Assembly: GCA_028284955.1 (NCBI GenBank)
Contig: JANQQS010000112.1
Location: 1 to 39,954, forward strand
Origin: Myxococcota bacterium
GTDB lineage: Bacteria; Myxococcota_A; Polyangia; Polyangiales; Houyiibacteriaceae
Length of the DNA stretch: 39,954 bases
Direction: 5' to 3'
In this document: one piece after another, positions 25,616 to 34,586 of the stretch
Layout of the letters: each line of letters opens with the position of its first letter
Numbering within the stretch: the first letter of the stretch is position 1
Notes under the pieces: model-generated
What the model saw: only the letters and a program-made list of their open reading frames with translations
What the model was told of the DNA's origin: nothing
The model's database searches: none
Program-made: the position numbers and the translations under genes

Positions 25616-27046
25616 CTAAGGAAGGATTTTTCCTGGGTTGAATAGGTTCGCGGGGTCGACCGCGCGTTTGATCCGGCGCATCAACTCGATTTCTTCCGGG
25701 CTGCGCGTGAAGTGCAGGTGGTCTCGTTTGAGCAAGCCGACGCCGTGTTCGGCGGAGATACTGCCTCGATGGGCCTGCACCGTTTCGTACACAGCGTGGT
25801 CGGCTGGATGGTGTTCAGATCCCGCGTGGGCCTTCGAATCTGAGTCGATGAGGTTGACGTGAAGGTTGCCATCGCCGAGGTGGCCGAAGATGTACGGTGC
25901 AAGGTTGAGCCGGCGCAGTCGCTGCTCCAGGGCGGCAGCAAACGAAGGCAGTTCGCTGAGCGGCACGGACACGTCGTATTTTCGAGGTTGCCCGCGGGCC
26001 GCGAGACATTCTCCGATGCGTTCGCGCAGGGCCCAGATGGCGCGTCGTTTTTCTGGGTCGCCAGCGATGATGCCGTCGAGCCCGGTATGTTCGTTGAGCG
26101 CAGGGTGTTCGTTGAGCGCAGGGTGTTCGTCGAGCGCGGTTTCGACCCATTCGAGCAAACCCGGTCGCCACGCATCGTGGGCGCCTTCCACTTCAGCCAC
26201 CACGTAACCCGGGGCGTCGCGCAAAGGTAGAGATCGCCCTAGCCTTTGGCTCACCAACCGAGCGCAGGCTTGATTCATGTACTCAAACGCGCAGAGCTCA
26301 AACGCATCCGAAGCGCGCGCAGCCTGCAAGAGATCGAGCGCCTCGCCCATTCCATTTGTCGCCCACATGATGACCTCTCGGCGTCCTGGCCTGGGGAGCG
26401 GGCAGAGCCGCAGGATGGCGCGCGTGATGATGCCCAGGGTTCCTTCGGTGCCGACGTAGAGCTGACGCAGGTCGAGTCCGGTGTTGTCTTTCTCTCGGGC
26501 ATCGTTGAGCCAGAGCACCTGCCCTTCCGGCGTGACGACTTCGAGCCCGAGCACCCAGTTTCGGGTGCTGCCGTATCGAAGCACGTGAATGCCGCCCGCG
26601 TTGGTGGCGATATTGCCGCCGATATGGCTGCTTCCTTTGGCGGCGAAATCGATAGGCCATTGCAAGCCTTGCTCCGCGCATCGCTGGTGTACCGCCTCGG
26701 TGATCGCGCCGGCTTGGACTTCCGCGGTGCAGGCCAGCGGATCGATGGAGACGATCGCGTTCATTCGCTCAAGACTCAGCACAAGCTCGCCCGCCGCAGC
26801 CACCGCTCCACCGGCGAGTCCCGTGCGTCCGCCGGAGGGAACGATCGGCACTTGGTGATCCGCACACAGACGCACAACCGAGACGACCTCGTCGGTCGTA
26901 CCCGGTCGCACCACCGCACACGGCCGCGGTTCATGCTGTCGCGTCCAGTCTCGGGCGTAGTCGCGCTGCTCGCCGACGTCGCTCACCCACCCCGTCGCGC
27001 CGACCACTGCGTGCACGGCGTTCAGAAACTCCGCGCTCGCCGACAT
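25616..27046 (-). CDS. FAD-linked 2-hydroxyacid dehydrogenase (GlcD/D2HGDH type)
   Basis: The 476-residue flavoprotein belongs to the family of glycolate oxidase GlcD, D-lactate and D-2-hydroxyglutarate dehydrogenases. The FAD-binding domain is visible in VPSGGRTGLAGGAV and SHIGGNIATNAGGIHVLRYGSTRNWVLGLEVV. The C-terminal substrate/oxidase domain has FGHLGDGNLHVNL (metal-binding His) and SISAEHGVGLLKRDHL. It starts at the ATG at 27046, whose A is shared with the TGA stop of the upstream hydrolase (TGATG). The two are therefore translationally coupled. A 2-hydroxyacid substrate is inferred from the family. A hydroxy fatty acid made by the dioxygenase block would be of interest but is not shown. 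Confidence 0.93.
   Translation of the reverse strand: MSASAEFLNAVHAVVGATGWVSDVGEQRDYARDWTRQHEPRPCAVVRPGTTDEVVSVVRLCADHQVPIVPSGGRTGLAGGAVAAAGELVLSLERMNAIVSIDPLACTAEVQAGAITEAVHQRCAEQGLQWPIDFAAKGSSHIGGNIATNAGGIHVLRYGSTRNWVLGLEVVTPEGQVLWLNDAREKDNTGLDLRQLYVGTEGTLGIITRAILRLCPLPRPGRREVIMWATNGMGEALDLLQAARASDAFELCAFEYMNQACARLVSQRLGRSLPLRDAPGYVVAEVEGAHDAWRPGLLEWVETALDEHPALNEHPALNEHTGLDGIIAGDPEKRRAIWALRERIGECLAARGQPRKYDVSVPLSELPSFAAALEQRLRRLNLAPYIFGHLGDGNLHVNLIDSDSKAHAGSEHHPADHAVYETVQAHRGSISAEHGVGLLKRDHLHFTRSPEEIELMRRIKRAVDPANLFNPGKILP
26088..26141 (-). repeat. 18-bp tandem repeat inside the dehydrogenase gene
   Basis: Two perfect units and one diverged unit of 18 bp (TGTTCGTTGAGCGCAGGG on the plus strand) encode DEHPALNEHPALNEHTGLD in a surface loop between the substrate-binding motifs. 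The period keeps frame, so it could expand or contract without breaking the gene. Confidence 0.85.
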
Positions 27047-27894
27047 CAGTGTGCGTCCAGCCACGCGATGGGCTCGTCCCAGAGCCGCTCGGCCGGAGGT
27101 CGAAAGTATCCAAAATGACCGATCGCCGACATCCCCACTGCGGAAGGAACCACATGCCTTCGCTCCAGGTTGGGATAGGCACGCATCATCGCATTGACCG
27201 CCGTCTCGGTGCCCCACTTGTCGTCGGCGAAGCTATAGGCAAGCACCGGCGCCTGAAACGTCTGATAGCGCTCGAGGGGGAGCGATCGGTCGCCGAGAAG
27301 GTAATCCGGATGACGACACCATCGGGACCATTCGAGCGCCGCGCCTTTGGGGAGGTCTTCACCACTGCCAAACCGGCTCCAAGGAACGTACCCCATGACG
27401 TTGGCCAGAAGCGGCATCGTGACGTGAACGTGAAATGCCACCACGGCTTTTTGTTCGGCGCCTTGCAAACGCCAATGACCGCTCTGAGAAGAAAACGTCA
27501 CCATCCCGTCGAGGGGAGGCAGATCGTCCAGCAATCCTGCAACCTGTCCGCCAACGCTATGACCCACAAAAAAAAGCTTCTTTGGCCTCAGTTCCGCGGA
27601 CGCCCAATCAGCGACGCCGGCCATGTCGAGCAACGCCCAATCGCGCATATGGGCGAGAAATCCTCGCAGCTGTTCAGGCCGAGAGCCACCGATCCCGCGG
27701 TAGTCATAGGTGACAACATGGTACCCCGCGCGTGCTAGGCGAGCGGCAAAGTGTCGATAAAAACGCTTCGGAACAGCGGTTGCGCTGTTGACCACGACGA
27801 CTCGGCTGGTCGGGGACGCAGGCTGAAATAGATGGCCCGACAGTCTAAATCCGTCGCGAGCCGGTATCGTGAGGTCGTCGTGGGCGGAGGACAT
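27046..27894 (-). CDS. Cytosolic alpha/beta hydrolase (S33/serine aminopeptidase-like)
   Basis: The ATG at 27894 (MSSAHDDLTIPARDGFRLSG) gives 282 residues without a signal peptide. VVVVNSATAVPKRFYRHFAARL and VVTYDYRGIGGSRP mark the first half, FFVGHSVGGQVAG holds the nucleophile (Ser in GHSVGG), and the lid region AFHVHVTMPLLANVMGYVPWSRFG follows. FADDKWGTETAVNAM probably gives the Asp and SAIGHFGYFRP the His. The family hydrolyses esters, lactones or amides; the substrate is unknown. Its stop TGA shares the A with the ATG of the FAD dehydrogenase. It is divergent from the kinase operon, with which it shares a 195-bp control region. Confidence 0.85.
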   Translation of the reverse strand: MSSAHDDLTIPARDGFRLSGHLFQPASPTSRVVVVNSATAVPKRFYRHFAARLARAGYHVVTYDYRGIGGSRPEQLRGFLAHMRDWALLDMAGVADWASAELRPKKLFFVGHSVGGQVAGLLDDLPPLDGMVTFSSQSGHWRLQGAEQKAVVAFHVHVTMPLLANVMGYVPWSRFGSGEDLPKGAALEWSRWCRHPDYLLGDRSLPLERYQTFQAPVLAYSFADDKWGTETAVNAMMRAYPNLERRHVVPSAVGMSAIGHFGYFRPPAERLWDEPIAWLDAH

Positions 27895-27995
27895 GGCAAA
27901 TCCTAGAGTGAATCGGCTCGGCGGCGCGCCGAATTTGCTTTTTTGGACACGGCGATCTCGACAAAGTGATCCCGAGGGCGCATGGTACACGGCTC

Positions 27996-28037
27996 TTTGG
28001 GGTTTGTGACCCTTTGGGGTTTGTGACCCTTTCGGGT
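27996..28037 (+). promoter_or_regulatory. Direct repeats and ACCC-N4-GGGT palindromes upstream of the first kinase
   Basis: Two perfect 17-bp repeats of TTTGGGGTTTGTGACCC (27996-28012 and 28013-28029) run into TTTCGGGT. Together they form two ACCC-N4-GGGT palindromes, at 28009-28020 and 28026-28037. This lies about 50-90 bp before the kinase start, in the region shared with the divergent hydrolase gene, a typical operator position. The same ACCC-N4-GGGT element is found before the second kinase gene at 36353. A further palindrome, CAGTTAACTG, is at 28043-28052. No regulator protein is identified. Confidence 0.4.
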
Positions 28038-28089
28038 ATGATCAGTTAACTGAGGGGCCGCCCCGAGGCGGCGATGCCTGGGCTGTTGA

Positions 28090-30042
28090 ATGACTGAATT
28101 TCGGAAGAAGGCTGATGTCCGTTCGAACGCCCCACCCTTGAGTGAGCACGGATCGGCGGAGCGCAATATTTCCGAAGCGTCGATTCCTCGAGCCTCACGC
28201 TCTGAGCCGCCCGATCGCAGTACCGTAGAACACCGGATTGGGCGTGACGCGCCGGGTTCGAGCGCCCCCAGGAATAGCGAGATGGTCGCGGCTCCGGGCG
28301 CGTCCTCGGCGCTGGTCGGGGACGGCACGGTGCAACGAATAGGGAAATATTGCACCATCGCCAAGCTGGGGCATGGCGGAATGGCGGACGTCTTTCTCTC
28401 CGTCGCGCAAGGCCCGAGCGGGTTCAACAAGCTGGTGGTGCTCAAGGCGCTTCGCACGAACCTCGCCGCAGACCCCGACTTTATTGCAATGTTCTTGGAC
28501 GAAGCGCGGTTATCGGCGCAGCTAAGCCACCCGAACGTCGTGCAAACCATCGAGGTGGTCACAGAGGGTGCGGCGCCCGTGATCGCAATGGAATATCTCG
28601 ACGGGGTCTCCCTTTCGCACCTTCGCCGCCGAGCGCAGCGCACCTCGACGTGGTGCACCGATTTCTATCTTCGCGCGCTCATCGACGCGCTGGGAGGCTT
28701 GCACCACGCCCACGAGCTCTGCGACTACCGCGGCGAACCGCTGTTTCTGGTGCACCGAGACTTCACCCCCAACAACATCTTCATCACTTTCGACGGCCAC
28801 GTGAAAGTGCTCGACTTCGGTATCGCGAAGGCGGCAAGTGGGCTGTCTCATACTCGCGAGGGCCTGTTCAAAGGCACCGTCCGATATATGGCGCCAGAAG
28901 CCATCAACGGCCGGCCCATCGACCGGCGCGCCGATGTCTACGCCGCCGGAGTCATGCTTTGGGAAGCGATCGCGGGGCGGCGCATGTGGAACGACTTGCC
29001 CGATGTGGGCGTCATGCGCCAGGTCTTCGATGGCCAGATTCCTTCGCTCGACGAAGCCGCGCCCCACGCACCCCAAAACCTTCGCAACATCTGCATGCGC
29101 GCGCTCGCCGCAGACCCAAACGACCGTTACCCCACGGCGCTCGAAATGCAGCTCGACCTGGAAGCCGCAGCGGCCGAACAACCCACCGCAGCGGGCACAC
29201 GAGAGCTTTCCGCCCTGATGAACGACCTTTTTTCGGATCGCCGAGCGCAAGTTCGGGCGACCATCGAGCAACAGCTCACGAGGCTGCAACGCGGGGCCTC
29301 GGAGCTACAGCGCGGAGCATCCGAATCTGCGCCCCCGCTGGCCATGGCAAACCTTCCCGAGATGTCGAACGTGGGGTCGTGGATGTCCCAGTTCGCAGCG
29401 GCCCCACGTGATGCAAGCCGCGTCGGAGCCCGCAAAACGTGGTGGCGGATGGCCGCAGCAGGAGGTTTGTTGGCGATCGCCGGTTTGGTAGGATGGAGCT
29501 GGGCGCAGCGCCCAACCCTCTCCGACGAGCTGAAATCGGGGCCCGTCAATGCAACCGCACAGAGCGGGAATGCATCATCCGCGCGCGCCCCCGCCGCACC
29601 CCAAAACGTCGCCGGCACGACAGGCGCCGCACAACGCAACTCCGTGAAGCTCAAGATCGACGCCGCACCAGCCCACGCGATCATTTCCGTGGACGGCGAA
29701 GCGCTCGGCACAAACCCCGCCGTACTCGAGCATACCCGCGACGGGTCGGTGAAAAAAGTTGCCGTCCGCGCTCGGGGTTTTTTGCCGCGCTTCGCAGAAG
29801 TGGTGATGGACAAAGACTCAGAGCTTTCGCTCAGGCTTCGCCCCGCGTCTCGGCGACGCAACGCTCGTCCTGAGCCGCCGGAGAACGAGGCAAACCCGAA
29901 AGAAACCGAAGTCACGTCTCCGGGGCCCCGTGCTGGACGCAAGACAACCGAAGGCGCGCCCAGGCGTATTCTCACCAAAAGCCCTTGGGCAGAACCCCAA
30001 GCCGCTCCGCCGATCGTCGATACAAGCCCGTGGAAACGCTAG
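28090..30042 (+). CDS. Membrane Ser/Thr protein kinase with PEGA-like tail
   Basis: The 650-residue product is a Hanks-type kinase. It has a disordered N-terminal 85 residues, then the kinase domain: G-loop LGHGGMADVF (about 93-102), VAIK-like Lys in VVLKAL (about 119), HRDFTPNN (about 222-229), DFGIAKA (about 242-248) and GTVRYMAPE. All catalytic residues are present. A helix (about 455-470, MAAAGGLLAIAGLVGWSW) crosses the membrane. A Ser/Ala/Pro linker leads to a PEGA-like domain (KIDAAPAHAIISVDGEALGTN...) at about 535-605, then a basic tail. The ATG at 28090 has no strong ribosome site; ATG 28282 is an alternative. It is followed by three genes on the same strand. Confidence 0.93.
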   Translation: MTEFRKKADVRSNAPPLSEHGSAERNISEASIPRASRSEPPDRSTVEHRIGRDAPGSSAPRNSEMVAAPGASSALVGDGTVQRIGKYCTIAKLGHGGMADVFLSVAQGPSGFNKLVVLKALRTNLAADPDFIAMFLDEARLSAQLSHPNVVQTIEVVTEGAAPVIAMEYLDGVSLSHLRRRAQRTSTWCTDFYLRALIDALGGLHHAHELCDYRGEPLFLVHRDFTPNNIFITFDGHVKVLDFGIAKAASGLSHTREGLFKGTVRYMAPEAINGRPIDRRADVYAAGVMLWEAIAGRRMWNDLPDVGVMRQVFDGQIPSLDEAAPHAPQNLRNICMRALAADPNDRYPTALEMQLDLEAAAAEQPTAAGTRELSALMNDLFSDRRAQVRATIEQQLTRLQRGASELQRGASESAPPLAMANLPEMSNVGSWMSQFAAAPRDASRVGARKTWWRMAAAGGLLAIAGLVGWSWAQRPTLSDELKSGPVNATAQSGNASSARAPAAPQNVAGTTGAAQRNSVKLKIDAAPAHAIISVDGEALGTNPAVLEHTRDGSVKKVAVRARGFLPRFAEVVMDKDSELSLRLRPASRRRNARPEPPENEANPKETEVTSPGPRAGRKTTEGAPRRILTKSPWAEPQAAPPIVDTSPWKR

Positions 30043-30122
30043 ACTTCCCGCGCTACGTTCGCGAAGCTCTGTCGTCGTCGTCCTTTCGATAGCGCCCACG
30101 TCTAAAGCCAAGGTGAGACCCG

Positions 30123-31211
30123 ATGGATCTTGACGCTTACAGCCGTTCCCCCGAGCCAACGTTCTTTGCGCCAACGTTCTTTGTCCTGAACAGCGGGCTC
30201 GCTGCCGTGCTGGGTCTGATGATGACGATTTCGCTTCCCGCGGTCGGACACGCACAGACGCCAGACGACGAACCGAGCGCGGAAGAGTCAGACGATGAGA
30301 TTTCGTCGGCGACCCTGCAGCAAGCGGAAGAGCACTTCAAACGCGGCGTCGAGCTTTACGAAGATCGCGATTTTGATCGCGCGCTGTTCGAGTTTCGACT
30401 GGCCTACGAAACCGCGCCCCACTTTCGGGTGCTGTACAACATCGGGGTATGTTACCTCGAGTTGCACGACTACGCGGGCGCGATTCGCACGCTTGAACGA
30501 TTTCTTGGCGAAGGGGGCGCAGAGATCGACCCTACGCAGCAACGCGAAGTGCGATCGGACATCGAAAAAGTGCAAGGCCGCGTGGGTCATTTGCGCGTCA
30601 AGACCAACGTCCCCGCCGCAGATGTAACCGTCGACGATGAATCGGTGGGCCAATCGCCGGTGGAAGAAGCGCTGCTCGTCAATATCGGCACCCACGTCGT
30701 TCGCGCGTCGCGTCAAGGCTACGTCGCCACGCGACGCGTGGTCGAGGTCATCGGCGGTCAAGAACGGACCGTATATTTGGAGCTCACCCCCCAAGGCGTG
30801 TCGACATCCAAAGCGACCCAGCCGTCATCCGAGGAGCTCGCGGCGCGCAACGCGCGACGTGCGAAGCGACGCAAGCGAGGAATCATTGCCGGGAGCGTCA
30901 CTGCTGCGCTCGCCGCAGGAGCCGTAGCAGCGGGGGTGCTCGCATGGATCGCCAACGAAGACTTGAAAGACGAACGCGCGGCGCGACCTGGCGACGCCGA
31001 CCAGATCGACGACGCACGAGATCGCACTTTTCGCCGGAGCGTAGCGTTCGATGCGCTGGCCATCGGAGCCGTGGTGATGACCGGTGTGACGCTTACGCTT
31101 CGATACGCAGGAGCCCGGAAGGACCGCGACAAGGATGCCGCAACAAGACAAACGCCATCCCTCGCGGTGGATGTGGGCCCCGCAGGGGCTTCCCTGCGCG
31201 GGCGGTTCTAG
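30123..31211 (+). CDS. Exported TPR/PEGA membrane protein
   Basis: The 362-residue product starts after an AAGGTGAG ribosome site. It has a signal segment (LNSGLAAVLGLMMTISLPAVGHA-Q at about 22-45) and an acidic linker. A TPR-like region of about 65-130 has the phrases AEEHFKRGVELYEDRDFDRALFEFRLAYETAPHF and LYNIGVCYLELHDYAGAIRTLERFL, i.e. two repeats. A PEGA domain follows (LRVKTNVPAADVTVDDESVGQSPVEE). Two hydrophobic helices come near the end (GIIAGSVTAALAAGAVAAGVLAW and VAFDALAIGAVVMTGVTLTL). It lies 80 bp after the kinase gene and the next gene abuts it without a gap, so it is part of that operon. It may be a target or partner of the kinase, by context only. Confidence 0.85.
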   Translation: MDLDAYSRSPEPTFFAPTFFVLNSGLAAVLGLMMTISLPAVGHAQTPDDEPSAEESDDEISSATLQQAEEHFKRGVELYEDRDFDRALFEFRLAYETAPHFRVLYNIGVCYLELHDYAGAIRTLERFLGEGGAEIDPTQQREVRSDIEKVQGRVGHLRVKTNVPAADVTVDDESVGQSPVEEALLVNIGTHVVRASRQGYVATRRVVEVIGGQERTVYLELTPQGVSTSKATQPSSEELAARNARRAKRRKRGIIAGSVTAALAAGAVAAGVLAWIANEDLKDERAARPGDADQIDDARDRTFRRSVAFDALAIGAVVMTGVTLTLRYAGARKDRDKDAATRQTPSLAVDVGPAGASLRGRF

Positions 31212-32198
31212 ATGCGCGCGTATTCGACAGTGCGCCCGGAGGCGTTGCTTTCGGCAGCACATCGCAGCGGGATAGCATTCGGATCGAAGCTTCGAGCGCT
31301 CGGTGCATGCGGCCTGTTCTTGGCCAGTGGGTGCACCCTCATCGCGGACCTCAGCCAGAATCAATGCAGCGTGGATGAAGATTGCGCAAGCGATTCGGGC
31401 CCGCCCCTGGCCTGCGTCGACCGCATTTGCGCTCCGATGACGGTGGAGATGATCGATTGCTTTGCCGATACGTCTCCCGTCAGCCGTGAACAGCCGGTAA
31501 CCTTTCGAGCGGAACTCGTGGACGACACGTCTCGAGCAGTGGTCGAAAACGCCGGGGGACGAGTCTGCGGCGCGCTCGACACCGAATGTGCGGAGCCCAC
31601 GGTGGCCCCGACCACAAGCAACGACGCCGGCCTGCTCAGCTTTTCTCTACCCCAAGGGTTTGACGGCTACGCAGAAATCACCTCAGACCGGCATGTGCCC
31701 ACCTTGGCCGCCATCAACCGGCTTACCGAAGACAACAATCGCGTCGAGGTAGCCTTGCTGACGACCGCCGACCTCTTTGAACTAGCGCTTGGAGCAGGGT
31801 CCAGCATCGACGCGTCCCGAGGCCATCTATTGTTCCGAACCACGGACTGTGACGGCACGAGGCTCGGCGACATCGTTGTGGTGGTGGAGCCAGCCGAAGA
31901 CGCCACCTCCGTGTTTTACTTTCGCGATGGGCTGGTTTCTGCCGACGCAACCTCCACCCAAGCCGGTGACGGTCCTCGCCAAGGCACAGGAGGAGTGCTG
32001 AATATCCCCGTGGGTACGGCGCGCGTGCGATTTTTCCGCCAAATAGACGGAGAGGTCGCGAGCGAAGAGCTTACCTCGTTCGCGGCCAACATTCGGGCGG
32101 GCGCGGTCACTATGGTATTCCTCGGCCCCAGCGATTCGAGCGCCGAGACTTCGCAAACCGAAAACACCGGGAACACGGCGGGGGGAAACGCATCATGA
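31212..32198 (+). CDS. Cys-rich lipoprotein, first of a tandem pair
   Basis: The ATG directly follows the TAG of the upstream gene. The 328-residue product has a long N-terminus and then a lipobox, GLFLASGC (Cys about 41). The Cys-rich start of the mature chain reads CTLIADLSQNQCSVDEDCASDSGPPLACVDRICAP. The rest is beta-rich and shows a repeat of the pattern seen in the next gene: CGALDTECAEP, TTSNDAGLLSFSLPQGFDGYAEI, LFRTTDCDGTR, GGVLNIPVGTARVRFFR. Probably outer-membrane anchored. Function unknown. Overlaps the start of the next gene by 4 bp (ATGA). Confidence 0.85.
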   Translation: MRAYSTVRPEALLSAAHRSGIAFGSKLRALGACGLFLASGCTLIADLSQNQCSVDEDCASDSGPPLACVDRICAPMTVEMIDCFADTSPVSREQPVTFRAELVDDTSRAVVENAGGRVCGALDTECAEPTVAPTTSNDAGLLSFSLPQGFDGYAEITSDRHVPTLAAINRLTEDNNRVEVALLTTADLFELALGAGSSIDASRGHLLFRTTDCDGTRLGDIVVVVEPAEDATSVFYFRDGLVSADATSTQAGDGPRQGTGGVLNIPVGTARVRFFRQIDGEVASEELTSFAANIRAGAVTMVFLGPSDSSAETSQTENTGNTAGGNAS

Positions 32199-33082
32199 GA
32201 TTCACCGACACGCTCGCCGCGGCTGCCGGTCTTCTCTGCGCGACGTCGGGGTGCTCGCTGTTTGTGGACCTCAGCACAGAACAATGCGCGCGAGACGAAG
32301 ATTGCGGAGGCACCGAGGACATGCCCTTCGCGTGCACGGACCAGGTGTGTACCCCCATCGTTCGCGACGAATGGAGCTGTTTCGGCGAAGAAGTGAGCGC
32401 TCCCGCGGATGCACCCAACGAGCTGCGGTACACCGCGGGCCTCGTCGACGCGATCGCCAGTCGCCCGCTCAGCGGAGTCTCGGCCAAGGCCTGCAACGCG
32501 CTGGATGCGGAATGCGCCGAGCCGGTCGGTGACAGCACCACGAGCAACGCCGACGGAGTCATCAGCGTGCCGCTCACGCGCGGCTTCACGGGGTACATTC
32601 AGCTCGAACAGGAGCGACTAACCCCCGCCCTATTGATCGTCGAAGACCTAAACGAAGAAAACAACCGCAACGACGTTCCGATTTCGACGCCCGCCATTTG
32701 GGCCGCGCAGGCCGCCGTCTCAGGCGTCGCGCTGAACCCTGACCTCGGCCGCATCTTATTTCGCGCGCTCGACTGCGACGGCGCCCGCGCATCGGGAATC
32801 GCCGTCGACGTAGAGCCAAAAAACACCGACACCGCGCGTTTCTACTTTATCGACGGCCAGCCCGACTTCAACGCCTCGGTAACCCAAGGCGGGCCCGCCA
32901 GCGTGAGCACGGGCAGCGGCGGCATCATCAACGTTCCCCCGGGGGTCGCCCGCGTGAGCTTCACCCGCGACGATATCGGCGAAGAAATCGAATCGTTTTC
33001 GGTCACCGTTCGCCCCGGTTTCGTGACCCTCGTCTACGCCGGGCCGACGTCGAGAGACCCCATCGTGCCGGAAGAGCCGTAA
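32195..33082 (+). CDS. Cys-rich lipoprotein, second of a tandem pair
   Basis: This 295-residue lipoprotein (lipobox CATSGC, Cys about 20) is a paralogue of its upstream neighbour. It starts in the overlapping ATGA. The mature start CSLFVDLSTEQCARDEDCGGTEDMPFACTDQVCTPI aligns with CTLIADLSQNQCSVDEDCA...ACVDRICAP. Later phrases also align: CNALDAECAEP, TTSNADGVISVPLTRGFTGYIQL, LFRALDCDGAR and GGIINVPPGVARVSFTR. The pair probably arose by tandem duplication. The gene ends 3 bp before the convergent lipoprotein gene. No function is known; its place in a kinase operon suggests a surface-associated output. Confidence 0.88.
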   Translation: MRFTDTLAAAAGLLCATSGCSLFVDLSTEQCARDEDCGGTEDMPFACTDQVCTPIVRDEWSCFGEEVSAPADAPNELRYTAGLVDAIASRPLSGVSAKACNALDAECAEPVGDSTTSNADGVISVPLTRGFTGYIQLEQERLTPALLIVEDLNEENNRNDVPISTPAIWAAQAAVSGVALNPDLGRILFRALDCDGARASGIAVDVEPKNTDTARFYFIDGQPDFNASVTQGGPASVSTGSGGIINVPPGVARVSFTRDDIGEEIESFSVTVRPGFVTLVYAGPTSRDPIVPEEP

Positions 33083-33085
33083 GGG

Positions 33086-34423
33086 TCACAACGAATCGAG
33101 GAGCGGCTTCAACGTGGTTAGGAACTGATCTTCTAAGAACCACCAAACGCGTGACCTGGTTTTGCACTTTGCTGCGTCGTTGGCGCTAGCGTCCTCGATT
33201 TCGGCGACCCTCGTTGGAGAGACTCCCAACATCACCTGGTCTCGACCTATCGCCCCAGCCAACATGTTAAATGGCAAGTTTTCTCCGCAAAAGGCGTTCT
33301 TGACCTCGTCCAATTCTGATGCCCAACTGTATGCGTAGATCACAAGGGTACGAATGACCGTATTGGGCGCGGTGTCGACGTCCGGAACGAATTGGTACCT
33401 GCAGGAGACTCGTTTGCAGACATCGTCGTCCCCGTTGCCGGCGCTTTCTGCGAGCGCCTCCGCTTGCTCTGCCGCACGATCGTTCGGGGTCAACTCTACG
33501 TGCACAGACACTATCCTTGTATTCGGATGATAGTAGTACTCGTAGTCAAATTCGAACGCGCTCGTTGTCCGGAGGCGGCTTTCGCCCAGATCTACCCCAG
33601 GCGTCTGAACAAACGCCTGGGTGAGGTTGGTCGCCTGTTGCGCCGAAAGGCCGTGGTCTTGAGAGAACCCACCCAGCAGTTGCTGGGCCTGCTGCTGATA
33701 CTCGCTCGCCCATGAATCTTGGTTGGTGTGATTGGGCAACGCGCTCGTCATCGCATCCGAAAGCTTCACCCATCGCCCCCATAGGTCGTTGAACTGAGAC
33801 ACATTCAAGAAGCTCAGCGCTTGGTGAACACGGTCGATCGCCTGGGCCGACGCTGGGCCGTAGCGGTGATTGACCTCTCGCAGCTGGGCAATGGTTTCAG
33901 CATCGGTTCCGGTCGGAAGCTTCGCCACCTTGTTGATGTCACCGATGTAGCGGTCGTATGCGGCCTGGCCGCCGTTCGCAAAGGCGCCTTGGTTCAGAAG
34001 AAACGTCGCCATTGAGGTCACGCTCAACGAAGCGTAGCGACCTACCGCGGGCGGCGGCTTGACCGCTTCCGCGACCAAGGATTGCACCCCTCGGAAATAC
34101 CACTCCCAAATCGGGGTGAGTGCAAAGTTCGCGACCACGCCGACGAGAAACGGAACCCCCAGCGGCGCGGCCACCGTCCACAGAAACGCCGCTCCTTTTT
34201 GGGCGAGCGTGAGGGCCAGCGGCACCACCAACGCCTTGGAGAACACGAACTTGTCGCGTCCCTGCTCCTCTTCCGAACTCGACGCCGCGCAACCGCTCAG
34301 TACCACACCCACCGAGGCAAGCCCCAGCGAGCTTCCCGAAATCGCCAGTGGTTGAATCAACAGCGAATGCATCGACAGCGCGAGCGCTGCGGCGCGAACC
34401 GACAAATACTGCTTCTTCGGCAT
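33086..34423 (-). CDS. Lipoprotein, copy A of an inverted gene pair
   Basis: The 445-residue product starts MPKKQYLSVRAAALAL with lipobox VVLSGC (Cys about 45), then a short acidic linker and a hydrophobic helix pair (VVPLALTLAQKGAAFLWTVAAPLG and FLVGVVANFAL at about 65-105). Downstream are a Gln-rich helical part (WASEYQQQAQQLLGGFSQDH) and a C-terminal part with Cys pairs (CKRVSCRYQ, FCGENL). No enzyme motif was found. A nearly identical N-terminus is encoded on the opposite strand at 39622. The start is supported because differences between the copies after the ATG are mostly synonymous in this frame (TAT/TAC, TTG/CTA, GCA/GCG). Unknown function. Confidence 0.85.
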   Translation of the reverse strand: MPKKQYLSVRAAALALSMHSLLIQPLAISGSSLGLASVGVVLSGCAASSSEEEQGRDKFVFSKALVVPLALTLAQKGAAFLWTVAAPLGVPFLVGVVANFALTPIWEWYFRGVQSLVAEAVKPPPAVGRYASLSVTSMATFLLNQGAFANGGQAAYDRYIGDINKVAKLPTGTDAETIAQLREVNHRYGPASAQAIDRVHQALSFLNVSQFNDLWGRWVKLSDAMTSALPNHTNQDSWASEYQQQAQQLLGGFSQDHGLSAQQATNLTQAFVQTPGVDLGESRLRTTSAFEFDYEYYYHPNTRIVSVHVELTPNDRAAEQAEALAESAGNGDDDVCKRVSCRYQFVPDVDTAPNTVIRTLVIYAYSWASELDEVKNAFCGENLPFNMLAGAIGRDQVMLGVSPTRVAEIEDASANDAAKCKTRSRVWWFLEDQFLTTLKPLLDSL

Positions 34424-34472
34424 CTTGCCGCATCGTCATGGACCACGACCACGTGCTCGGCAACCAAAGATT
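34100..34472. repeat. Left arm of a long inverted repeat (partner 39573-39954)
   Basis: Reverse-complemented, this arm matches 39573-39954 over the upstream region and the first 330 bp of the lipoprotein gene. Upstream, 20 bases are identical at exactly the same distance from the two ATGs (34453-34472 and 39573-39592). Within the gene, runs of about 51 and 45 identical bases are separated by a few changes. The right arm continues past the window end, so its full length is unknown. The signal region differs more (including a 9-bp indel), so conservation is patchy, as after gene conversion. Confidence 0.85.
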
Positions 34473-34586
34473 TCGTGATCGAGAACGACGATCGCAGCGG
34501 AGCAACGTTGAATCCACCGAACGTTTCCAAAAAACAGGGTAACAATTTCTGAGCCCGTGCATCTAAGGGAATGAAAGGACGACACG

